Shown: positions 15,677 to 23,618 of the stretch, piece by piece
Numbering within the stretch: the stretch's first letter is position 1
Layout: every line of letters starts with the position of its first letter
Assembly (NCBI GenBank): GCA_965212505.1
Contig: OZ243123.1
Location: 4,898,001-4,962,000 of the forward strand
Reading direction: 5' to 3'
DNA: 64,000 nucleotides
Source of the DNA: JAHEKO01 sp965212505
GTDB taxonomy: Bacteria > Acidobacteriota > Thermoanaerobaculia > Multivoradales > JAHEKO01
Notes under the pieces: generated by a model
What the model saw: the letters and a program-made list of their open reading frames with translations, nothing else
The model's database searches: none
Told to the model about the DNA's origin: nothing
Program-made: the position numbers and the translations under genes

Positions 15677-17602
15677 TCAGTAGATGTCGTTGGCCGTGTT
15701 GTGCACGTTGAACTTGCCGGTCGGTGTGACCAGCCAGTCCTCGTCGATGCGCGCGATCTCGTCGAGCGTCTCGTCGTCGTAGACGATCAGCTGGCCGTCG
15801 CGGTCCCAGCCCGACACCCAGACCTCGGTGCCCTGCCGGTTGTACTCGAAGTGCACGGCGCGCCCGCGGTTGGAGGGCTGCCAGCACTTCTCGACCTCAC
15901 CGCTGGCTTTGGAGTAGACGCAGACCTGACGGGTGAGTTCTTCGTCGGCCGATAGCGGTGAGTCGAACCAGACCCAGTTCGAGTTGGGGTGAGTCTTGAG
16001 GAAGAGTCCGCCGGCCGACGGCAGCTTCACCTCGCGAACCAGCTTCCAGGCGTGTTCCGGGCGGCCTTCGGGGTCGGTCCCGTAGACGGCCATCTTTGGC
16101 TCTCCCAGGTGCGTCGTGGCGTTGACCCAACCGAACTCGGGGTCCTGCCAGTTGGCGCCCCGACCCGGATGCGGCTTGATGCCGGTCTCGAACTTGGTGA
16201 CCATCTTCTTGTTCTCGACGTCTACCACCACCATCTGGTTGCGCATGTTGGCGGCCACCATGAAGTGGCGCTGATCGTGGGAGAAGCCGCCGTCGTGCAG
16301 GAAGCGTTCGGTTGGAATCTTCGCGACGACGGGGAAGTCGGGCTTCGAGTAGTCGACCAGCGCAACATGGCCCGACTCCTTGAGACAGACGACCCAAATC
16401 GGGTCGTAGTGAGACGCGACGATCGCGGCGACACGTACCTCGTCCAACGCCTCGCCCGAGTCGTAAGTTGGTGTCAGTATCGACTCGACCTTCAGCGGTT
16501 CGAGCGTCAGGCCATCGAAGACGACGTACTGCGGAGGCCAGTAGCAGCCTTCGATCAGCAGCTTGTCCTCGTAGCCCGGGTACTTGCTCGCATCGACGCT
16601 TCGCGCGTCGAAGCAACCCTGGACCTGGGCGACCAGCGTGGGCAGCTTGCTCCACAGATCGATCAGCGAGACGCGGCCGTCACGGCCGATGGCGTAGAAG
16701 TAGCGACCGGTCGACGACGAGCGCAGGATGTGGACTGCGAAACCGGTCTCGACGATCGAGAGCATCTGCTTCGTGTCGCCGTCGACGATCGCCACCTGCC
16801 CGGCGTCTCGCAGGATGACCCCGAAGTAGTTTTCCCAGTCGCCGTCGCCCTCGGGCGAGCTCGGCCGATCCGCGACCGGTGTGAACAGCTCCCAGCTCTC
16901 CCGGATCTCTTCCAGGGTCAATTGTGGCGGAGTTGGCGGCTCCTGCTGAACGTAGCTCGCCAGCATGTCGATCTCCTCTTGCGAGAGGATGTTCATCTGT
17001 CCCCAGGGCGGCATGCCGCCGGGAAGCCCGTTCTGTAGGGTCGCCTTGATGCGCGTGGTGCCGATCTCTTGCGTTCGCGCCGGTTGGATGTTCGGTCCGG
17101 TCGCGCCGGCGCGCAGCACGCCGTGGCAGCCGGCGCAGCGGTCGAAGTAGAGGCCGCGTGCGGTCTCGAACTGCTCGGGAGAGAGATCCATCGGCGGTTC
17201 GTCGACGAGCTGTACGCCGCCCGCGTCGCTTGCATACTGGATGTAGGCGAGCACCTGGTCGATCTCTTCGGGCTCCAGGTTCGAGTCGGACATCGGAATG
17301 TTGTCCCACTCCGCCAGGATCTGTTGACCGATGGGATCGTTCTTCCCCATACCGATCGGGTCGTCGATCCAGCGTACGAGCCACTCCTCATCGCGCTGGT
17401 CATGGATGTTGACGAGGTCGGGTCCGATGCCGTCGCCTCCGCCCACCGTGTGACAGGCGGTGCAGTTCCGGGTGAAGACGGCCTCTCCGGCCTCGGCTTC
17501 AGCAGTCATGTCTCCGTCGCCGCCGCCACCGCACGCTGTCAGGAGCAGTAGGCCCATGAGCGCCACATCGAGTCTGGCCCAGCGAAGTTGTGAATGAGTC
17601 AT
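15677..17602 (-). CDS. nirS: Cytochrome cd1 nitrite reductase-like lipoprotein with two heme-c domains
   Basis: A 641-residue protein with AGGAGG 6 bases before ATG. A lipobox LLTAC (Cys24) predicts a lipoprotein. Two cytochrome c domains follow: C47-TA-CH51 and C156-AG-CH160 (second with GGMPPWG as the likely Met region). From about residue 228 (LTLEEIRESWELFTPV) the heme d1 propeller matches NirS: IGRDGRVSLIDLW, YWPPQYV, KESGHVALVDY, and the terminal TPTGKFNVHNTANDIY. The d1 ligand His291 (FAVHIL) and distal His398 (ASHYDP) and His436 (FLHDGG) are kept. Predicted role: periplasmic NO2- to NO. Standard NirS has one c domain and is soluble. NirN/NirF paralogues are less likely given the intact distal His pair. 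No d1-synthesis genes are nearby. Confidence 0.82.
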   Translation of the reverse strand: MTHSQLRWARLDVALMGLLLLTACGGGGDGDMTAEAEAGEAVFTRNCTACHTVGGGDGIGPDLVNIHDQRDEEWLVRWIDDPIGMGKNDPIGQQILAEWDNIPMSDSNLEPEEIDQVLAYIQYASDAGGVQLVDEPPMDLSPEQFETARGLYFDRCAGCHGVLRAGATGPNIQPARTQEIGTTRIKATLQNGLPGGMPPWGQMNILSQEEIDMLASYVQQEPPTPPQLTLEEIRESWELFTPVADRPSSPEGDGDWENYFGVILRDAGQVAIVDGDTKQMLSIVETGFAVHILRSSSTGRYFYAIGRDGRVSLIDLWSKLPTLVAQVQGCFDARSVDASKYPGYEDKLLIEGCYWPPQYVVFDGLTLEPLKVESILTPTYDSGEALDEVRVAAIVASHYDPIWVVCLKESGHVALVDYSKPDFPVVAKIPTERFLHDGGFSHDQRHFMVAANMRNQMVVVDVENKKMVTKFETGIKPHPGRGANWQDPEFGWVNATTHLGEPKMAVYGTDPEGRPEHAWKLVREVKLPSAGGLFLKTHPNSNWVWFDSPLSADEELTRQVCVYSKASGEVEKCWQPSNRGRAVHFEYNRQGTEVWVSGWDRDGQLIVYDDETLDEIARIDEDWLVTPTGKFNVHNTANDIY

Positions 17603-17654
17603 AGACAGCCTCCTTTTCTCTGCGATCTGTGGCCTTCCGCCGCCGTCGCGTTCT

Positions 17655-19940
17655 TCATCGAGTGCGGTAGCGGAGCGCTACCGTGATGCTGCGGCCCGTG
17701 CCGGTGAATCGATCCAGCGTCGGCGACCCCTCGAGCCGGCCGATTGCATCGGTCCAGTTCCAGTAGGTTTCGTCGAAGATGTTCAAGAGCCCCGCGTTGA
17801 CAGTGACTCCGCCCCCAAACCGCCAGCCGCCCAGTAGATCGACGACGCGGTACGAAGGCGTCGCGAACTGATCGTCTTGCGAGGAGTCGATGTCGTCGTG
17901 GCTTTTCGAGGCAACGTAGCGGCCGACGAGTTCTGTGGTCAGGTCGGCCCGCGCCCAGTCGTGACGGAGTCCGACCACCAGTTCCGGCGGGTGCACCGAG
18001 TTGAGCGGTTCCGATCTGGTGAGGTCCTTGCCGCGACTCCACGACAGTGCGCTCCGGACTTTCCACGCTTTGCCGAAAGGCACCTCCGCCGCGGCCTCAG
18101 CGCCGTAGATTTCGGCGCGGGCCACGTTGCGCTCCTGGAACTCGATCAGTCCGGTCGCCGGATTGAGCCCGAGCGTCTGCAGCTCGATGAAGTCCTCGTA
18201 GCGGGTGGTGTACGCGGTCAGGGAGTAGGCGCCGCGCTTTCCCGAAGAGCGCAGCCCGACTTCGAAGCCGTCGCTCGTTTCGGGGCGCAGGTCGGAGTTC
18301 GGTAGACGAGTGACGCCGCCCGCAAGGTGCGTGAAGCCGCTGTTGACGGCGCTGTAGGGCGGCGCGCGGAAACCGTGGGCGTACTGGCTATGGAGCACGG
18401 TGCTCCCGCCGATCGCGAACAGGGCTCCTAGCCTGGGTGAGACCGCCGATTCGTTCGGCTCGACGGGTGGCTGCGCGCCCTCGTTGCCGTTCAGATAGAT
18501 GAGGTCGCTCTCGTCGACAGACAGGTCGGAGCTGTCGTAGCGCACGCCCGGTACCAGCGTCAGCCGGCCTCCGGCGAGGCCGATCTGGGCCTGAACGAAG
18601 GCGCCGAGCTCGACGGCCCGGCTCTCGGGAAAGTACCGGGTCGGGAAGATCAACCCATCTGCCGAGGGGGCGGGGTCACCGGTACCGACGTCGGTCTGCA
18701 CGCGGTCGCGGAGCTGGTCGAAGTCGTCGCGCTGGAGCAGAACTCCGAACGTCAAGAGTTGTGCGCCACCGAGCTCGAAGCCCTGCTGCATCACGGCCTC
18801 GGCGCCCCGGGTCTCCTGCTCGAAGGTCATCAAGCCCTCGCGGAGGATGTCTACCGTGGTCAGCGGTCCGAACGGGCCGCCGCCGAGGGTCGTCGAGCGA
18901 ATCTCGTCGGTGTGCTGTGTGGAGTCGCTCGACTTCCCGTAGACGCGCCAGAGCAGGTGGTCGGTCAGCCAAGCGACGGCCGAATGTTCTAGGCTCACGC
19001 GTCGCCGAGCCTGCTCGTCGCTGCCCTCGACCCGCGGCTTGTCGATCAACCAGGTGACCGGGGGTGCGAATCCGAAGATTGCTCCCAGATCGGTGAGGCC
19101 CTGGGACGACAGGAGCCGGGTGTCGGCCACTCGCTCGAGCGCCTCGTAGGCGAGTTCGAAGTGACGAGACGGCGACCACTCGTGGGTCAGCTTGGTCAGG
19201 AGGCCGAGCTGGCGCCGCTCCTGCGGATTGGGGGCCGTCCGGCTGGCGTCCTCGCTCCTGACGTCCCCCTGATTGTCTCGCTCCGCCGCGTCTGCGTAGG
19301 TCAGCACTCCTGATGCATGCCAACGATCTCCGCCGACTGCGAGGGTCAGGGCGCCGCCGAGCTGGTCGAAGCGGCCGTCCCAGCCGCCGCGCAATCCGAG
19401 ATAGAAGGCATCCGAACCGAGATAGTCGACAGGGTCGCGACTGGCGAACGAGACCACGCCTCCGAGAGCGTCGCTGCCGTAGAGCGACGAAGCGGGTCCG
19501 CGCAGAATCTCGACACTGCCCACCGCGTCGAGATCGATGGCGAAGGAGGGCATTTCGAAGCGCCCAAAGGCGAACTCCTCCGCCGCAGGGATACCGTCGA
19601 TGAGGGTCAGGACGCGGTTGCCGCCGACGCCACGGATGTTGACGCCGCCGGGGCCGAGACGCTCGGCCGAGTTGTCGACATAGACGCCAGGCTCGTAGCG
19701 CACCAGGTCGCGAATGTCGTTGGCGACCTCTTGCTCGATGCGTTCGGCGTCGATGACGCTCACCGTTCCAGGCGCGTCCATGACGTCGGTCTCGCCGCGC
19801 GTGGCGGTGACCGTGATCGTTTCGAGGAAGGAGTCGGTGGGCGTGTCGTCTTCGCCGGGCGACACCGGTTCCTGCGCCAAGGTAAGGGATGCCGTCAGAA
19901 AGAGTGTGATGAGAACTATGACGCCGAGAACTTTGGCCAT
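17655..19940 (-). CDS. TonB-dependent outer-membrane receptor
   Basis: A 761-residue protein starting at ATG 19938-19940 (MAKVLGVIVL); an in-frame start 12 codons upstream is possible. A signal peptide ends near LTLAQ. The plug domain follows: ETITVTATRGE (TonB box region), VRYEPGVYV, GGVNIRGVGGNRVLTLIDGI, and VEILRGPASSLYGSDALGGV. The C-terminal barrel ends in an aromatic strand (SITVALRYRTR). The plug pattern resembles heme/hemoglobin and cobalamin receptors more than siderophore ones. The cd1-type cytochrome gene starts 52 bases downstream, suggesting an operon, perhaps linking uptake of a heme or metal to that enzyme. Confidence 0.88.
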   Translation of the reverse strand: MAKVLGVIVLITLFLTASLTLAQEPVSPGEDDTPTDSFLETITVTATRGETDVMDAPGTVSVIDAERIEQEVANDIRDLVRYEPGVYVDNSAERLGPGGVNIRGVGGNRVLTLIDGIPAAEEFAFGRFEMPSFAIDLDAVGSVEILRGPASSLYGSDALGGVVSFASRDPVDYLGSDAFYLGLRGGWDGRFDQLGGALTLAVGGDRWHASGVLTYADAAERDNQGDVRSEDASRTAPNPQERRQLGLLTKLTHEWSPSRHFELAYEALERVADTRLLSSQGLTDLGAIFGFAPPVTWLIDKPRVEGSDEQARRRVSLEHSAVAWLTDHLLWRVYGKSSDSTQHTDEIRSTTLGGGPFGPLTTVDILREGLMTFEQETRGAEAVMQQGFELGGAQLLTFGVLLQRDDFDQLRDRVQTDVGTGDPAPSADGLIFPTRYFPESRAVELGAFVQAQIGLAGGRLTLVPGVRYDSSDLSVDESDLIYLNGNEGAQPPVEPNESAVSPRLGALFAIGGSTVLHSQYAHGFRAPPYSAVNSGFTHLAGGVTRLPNSDLRPETSDGFEVGLRSSGKRGAYSLTAYTTRYEDFIELQTLGLNPATGLIEFQERNVARAEIYGAEAAAEVPFGKAWKVRSALSWSRGKDLTRSEPLNSVHPPELVVGLRHDWARADLTTELVGRYVASKSHDDIDSSQDDQFATPSYRVVDLLGGWRFGGGVTVNAGLLNIFDETYWNWTDAIGRLEGSPTLDRFTGTGRSITVALRYRTR

Positions 19941-20186
19941 GACGGCACCGCGGCAGACAACGTGGCTGGGAGACACGCTACTGCCGGGTGTCGCCCGGTA
20001 CGCCGATCATTGGGGCGGTTTGGCGGATCGCTATCGTGCGGGGAGGAACCACCCGAACGACCGGGACTCGTGCGACGAGCGGGTGCGGTCTACACGGCCG
20101 AAAGGGGCCTCTACTCGGGCGCTACCGCGGACTGCCCGTGACGCCTGAGCGCGGCGCGCCCCGCCCGCCTCCCGGCGCCGGCGCCC

Positions 20187-21626
20187 TCAGCCCTTCGGCC
20201 AGAAGCGCGCGATCCGCTCTGCAGCGAGGGGGCGGCTCGCGAGCGACCCGACGATCATCGCGACGATCGAAGCACCGAGCAGCGGCACGATCGGCATCCA
20301 GCCGCCGACCGTGACGGTGCCCTGGGTAAAAAACCAAGTCCAGAGCGCGGCGACCGTCAAGACGGAAGCGAGCGCGCCGGTTGCCGTCGAGCGCTTCCAA
20401 AAGAGCGCCGCGAAGGGTAGCGGTGTCAGCGCCGCGAAACCGCTGAACGACCAGACGCCGAGAGAGAAGATGCTGCGGTTGGCGAGCATCGAAACGACGA
20501 AGGTGATCGCAAGGACGGCGATAACGAACACCCGACCGAGGAAGATCTGACGGCGGTCGCTGAGCGACGTGTAGTGACCGACGACGTCGCGGGTGAACAT
20601 GGTCGAGAGGGAGAGCACCTGCGAGTCGAGCGACGACATCACCGCGGCGAACACGCCGGCGGCGAGGAGCCCCGCTAGGAGCTCCGGGGCGTGAAGCCCG
20701 ATGAGTTGCACCAGCACGGTGTTGGCTGCCGGCCCTTCGAGACCGGGGATTTGCGCGGCGCCGATCACGCCGAGCAGCACGCTCGGTACCCAGACGATCA
20801 CCAGACAGATGGGGTAGGCGACAATTGGTAGCTTGAACGACTCGGCGCTCTTGGCGGTCAGCCAGTGCGCAAAGATGTGCGGGAACATTCCGATCGACAT
20901 CGGGATCGCCGTGTAGCTCAGGAGCTTCATCGGCGTGATCAGCCCCTCGCGTGCCAAGAGTTCCGGCCGGTTCGCCGCCACCTGGGCGAGCGCGCCGGAG
21001 AGGCCGCCCGAGTTGCTCAAGATGACGAAGAAGGTGAGCGCGCCCAGCGACATGAAGACCAGCGTCTGAAACGTGTTCGCCCACGCCGTGCCGCGCATGC
21101 CGCCGACCGTGACGTAGATGAGCACAACCACGCACATGGCGAGGCTGCCGACCCACTGTGGCACCAGCCCGTCGCTGATCTGGTGGAGGGTGATGCCGCC
21201 ACCCTTGACGCCGATCAGCAGGTAGGGGACCAGCAGCCCGACGAGGACGGCAAACAGGAGCGTGCCGAGACTCTTCGAGCCCCAGCGATCGCGGAAGTAC
21301 TCGATCTGTGTCAGGTAGCCGAAGCGCTTCCCGAGCGCCCAGACGCGCGGTCCGAGCAGGTAGATGAAGACCGGCGAGACGATCGCGGTTGAGGACGCCA
21401 TAAGGGCGAACACGCCGATGCCGCGTTGGTACGCCTCGCCGGAGGCGCCGAGCAGCGAAAAGGCGGTCATGTTCGTGCCGAAGAGCGTCATCAGCAGCAC
21501 AAACGGTCCGATCGACCGCGTGGCGACGAAGTAGTCCTCTCCCGAGCCGCGGAAGAGACGATGGCTGAAGACGCCGATCGACAGCACCAGGAGCAGGTAG
21601 CCGGCGATGACCGCGACCACCGTCAT
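20187..21626 (-). CDS. Sodium:solute symporter (SSF family)
   Basis: A 479-residue inner-membrane protein with about 13 helices. SSF hallmarks are visible: an N-terminal helix with YLLLVLSIGVFSHR, GEDYFVATRSIGPFVLLMTLFGTNMTAFSLLG, VTVGGMRGTAWANTFQ, and LAAGVFAAVMSSLDSQVLSLSTMFTRDVV, the sodium-site helix 8 with its SSLDS motif. It imports a solute with Na+; the substrate is not evident. The preceding gene overlaps its start by 4 bases and encodes the small DUF3311-type partner typical of this subgroup. A 246-base region separates it from the TonB receptor gene; I see no gene there. Confidence 0.92.
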   Translation of the reverse strand: MTVVAVIAGYLLLVLSIGVFSHRLFRGSGEDYFVATRSIGPFVLLMTLFGTNMTAFSLLGASGEAYQRGIGVFALMASSTAIVSPVFIYLLGPRVWALGKRFGYLTQIEYFRDRWGSKSLGTLLFAVLVGLLVPYLLIGVKGGGITLHQISDGLVPQWVGSLAMCVVVLIYVTVGGMRGTAWANTFQTLVFMSLGALTFFVILSNSGGLSGALAQVAANRPELLAREGLITPMKLLSYTAIPMSIGMFPHIFAHWLTAKSAESFKLPIVAYPICLVIVWVPSVLLGVIGAAQIPGLEGPAANTVLVQLIGLHAPELLAGLLAAGVFAAVMSSLDSQVLSLSTMFTRDVVGHYTSLSDRRQIFLGRVFVIAVLAITFVVSMLANRSIFSLGVWSFSGFAALTPLPFAALFWKRSTATGALASVLTVAALWTWFFTQGTVTVGGWMPIVPLLGASIVAMIVGSLASRPLAAERIARFWPKG

Positions 21627-21868
21627 TCGGAGGCCTCGTCACGCCCGGGCGCCTTGTCGCGATCAGACGTCTCCATCTCCGGCCACGCCCAGGTCACGAG
21701 CGCGGTCAAGAGGAGGGACGCAGCGATGCAGAAGACTGCGTGGTAGAGGAGGCCGATCGGCAGCCCGAGCACCAGCCGAGCATCGCTCCACTGCCAGAAG
21801 TCGTAGCGAAGAAGAAACAGAATCGCGAGGGCGGCGAAGATCGACCATCTGGCGAATGAATTTTTCAT
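21623..21868 (-). CDS. DUF3311-like small membrane protein, symporter partner
   Basis: An 81-residue protein with two membrane helices (about 10-22 and 38-62) and a charged C-terminal tail (ETSDRDKAPGRDEASE). LRYDFWQWSDARLVLGLPIGLLYH resembles the DUF3311 family, which is usually encoded just before SSF symporters. Its stop overlaps the symporter start (ATGA), so the two are translationally coupled. It is probably an accessory or stability subunit. Confidence 0.8.
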   Translation of the reverse strand: MKNSFARWSIFAALAILFLLRYDFWQWSDARLVLGLPIGLLYHAVFCIAASLLLTALVTWAWPEMETSDRDKAPGRDEASE

Positions 21869-22360
21869 TTCGAGCCGCCGCGTTGCGCGAGCGTACCGTG
21901 GCGCAGGGGGATTCTAGTACCCGCGCCTCGACCTCGAGCGGAGCACCTTCAGGCAGCGAGCAGAAAGCACCCTCACGCAGTAGCCCTCGAGCGTGGGTCG
22001 CCGTTGAGCTACGTCGAAGAGCGCTCTCGGTGGCCGTGCCGATCTCCACCACGCCGAGACCGAAAGCTCGCCATCAGGTGTTCTGCGTTTCAGGTAGAGC
22101 GAGAGAGGTCAGACTGGGCTCGAAGTCTTTCCAGGCGCGCCTGGCCCGGACCTCCTCGCCCGTTGAAGGAGCCGGGCTGGAGGCGCAACGTGTATCCAGG
22201 AGGAACTAAACGGGCCTCTACCGCCATCGACGACCCTTCAAATGCGGCGGCCGCGAGCCATTCCGGATGGACAGACCTTCCGCCTCCAGTCCGGCGGCGG
22301 TTCGAGCGAGCGGGAGAGGTGCCGGCTCTGGCGACCTCGCCGCGTTGCCGACGGTACGCG
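21869..22360. other. Intergenic region, no gene recognised
   Basis: Roughly 490 bases between the DUF3311-type gene start and the halogenase-like gene stop. Several open frames cross it, but their translations are Arg/Pro/Ser-rich and lack protein-like composition. I see no tRNA-like cloverleaf, tandem repeat or compelling hairpin with a T-run. It should contain the promoter of the symporter pair (minus strand, right of 21868) and possibly a terminator for the gene ending at 22361. Confidence 0.5.
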
Positions 22361-23608
22361 CTATCCCGAGCCGCTCGCCTCAGACGAGGCTTTGAGCGAT
22401 CCCACCGCTTCGTCGAGCCCCGCCATCAACTCATCCACCGGCTTACTGAACACATTGCCCATCAAGAGGTCGATCAACTGGCTGCGGCACTCCGGCCGCT
22501 GCTTGAGGAAGCTCGCGAAGTGGAAGCCGGGGTCGTAGAAGGCGTAGACGAGCTTGCGCATCGCCTCCACGCCATCGCGGAACTCGTCTTCGAAGGTCGA
22601 GAGCTTCGCGTGCGACACGTCGTCGGCTTCGAGCGCTTCGTGAATCGCGTCGGCGGCGAGCTCGCCCGACTTGAGGGCGAGGAAGACGCCCGTTGAGTAG
22701 ATCGGATCGATGAACCCGAAGGCGTCACCGACGAGCACCCAACCATCACCTGCACCCTGCGTGGTGCGGTACGAGAAGTCTCGTGTGGCGCGCATCGGGC
22801 GCACGCGCTCCGCGTTCTCGAGTTTGGCCTGAAGCGGCTTGCAGCGGGCCAGCTCGTCGGCGAAGACCTGGTCGGGATCTCCGGCCTTGACCAACCGCCC
22901 GACCGGGCCGACCACGCCGACGCTCATCTCGTTGTCGGGCAACGGGATGTACCAGAACCAGCTGTCGCCGTGCTCGGTGTGGAAGATCACGGTCGCGCCT
23001 TCGTCGAGCCCCTCGCCCCGTTCGGCGCCGCGGTAGCGGGTGAAGTAGGAGACGTGCTTCAAGCGGGCCTCGATCTGGCGCAGGCCTCGCTTCTGGGCCA
23101 ACACGTGACTCTGACCGGTGGCGTCGACCAGCACACGGCACGCGACATCGGTCTCCTCACCGTCCGATCGAATGCGCGCGCCGACGACCTGATCGCCGTC
23201 GAAGTGGACGTCGCTCAGGGCGGCGCCACGGCGTACCTCGACGCCGTGCTCGACCGCGTTGTCGATCAGCATCTGGTCGAACTCGGCGCGCACCACCTGC
23301 CAGGTGTGAGAGCTCTCGTGAGGGTCGATCTCCTTGAAGTAGAACGGTGCCGTCGGTCTGCCGTCGGGGGTGTAGAACTGAACGCTCCCCTTCTCGACGA
23401 AGTGGCTCGCGCGCATCTTGTCGAGCACGCCGAGCCGCTCGAAGGTCCAATAGGTCGCCGGCATGAGCGACTCTCCTACCTTCTCGTCGAACTCGGCGGA
23501 CCGCTCGCAGAGCAGCACCGAGCGGCCCTGCTGGGCGAGGAGTGTCGCAGCGGTGGAGCCGGCGGGACCTCCGCCGGCGACGATCACGTCGAAACCGTTC
23601 TGACTCAT
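22361..23608 (-). CDS. FAD-dependent halogenase/geranylgeranyl-reductase-like flavoprotein
   Basis: A 415-residue cytoplasmic protein. The N-terminal FAD site is GGGPAG (residues 12-17) with an acidic strand end LLCERS. KVGESLMP lies at 43-50, and SWFWYIP at 216-222 matches the W-x-W-x-I-P motif of flavin-dependent halogenases. A second FAD contact is WVLVGDAFGFIDPIYSTG. These features fit the variant that includes CmlS-like halogenases and related reductases; K43 may correspond to the catalytic Lys, but only an alignment could tell. It follows the siderophore receptor gene by 10 bases and is probably cotranscribed, suggesting a link to modification of an iron-binding or aromatic metabolite. 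Confidence 0.78.
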   Translation of the reverse strand: MSQNGFDVIVAGGGPAGSTAATLLAQQGRSVLLCERSAEFDEKVGESLMPATYWTFERLGVLDKMRASHFVEKGSVQFYTPDGRPTAPFYFKEIDPHESSHTWQVVRAEFDQMLIDNAVEHGVEVRRGAALSDVHFDGDQVVGARIRSDGEETDVACRVLVDATGQSHVLAQKRGLRQIEARLKHVSYFTRYRGAERGEGLDEGATVIFHTEHGDSWFWYIPLPDNEMSVGVVGPVGRLVKAGDPDQVFADELARCKPLQAKLENAERVRPMRATRDFSYRTTQGAGDGWVLVGDAFGFIDPIYSTGVFLALKSGELAADAIHEALEADDVSHAKLSTFEDEFRDGVEAMRKLVYAFYDPGFHFASFLKQRPECRSQLIDLLMGNVFSKPVDELMAGLDEAVGSLKASSEASGSG

Positions 23609-23618
23609 GGGGAATGAC

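Noticed and set aside
15677..17602. Assignment as NirN or NirF rather than NirS-like
   Set aside because: Both distal His residues expected in catalytic NirS (His398, His436) are retained, and a full d1 propeller plus c domains are present. I keep some doubt because d1 genes are absent nearby.
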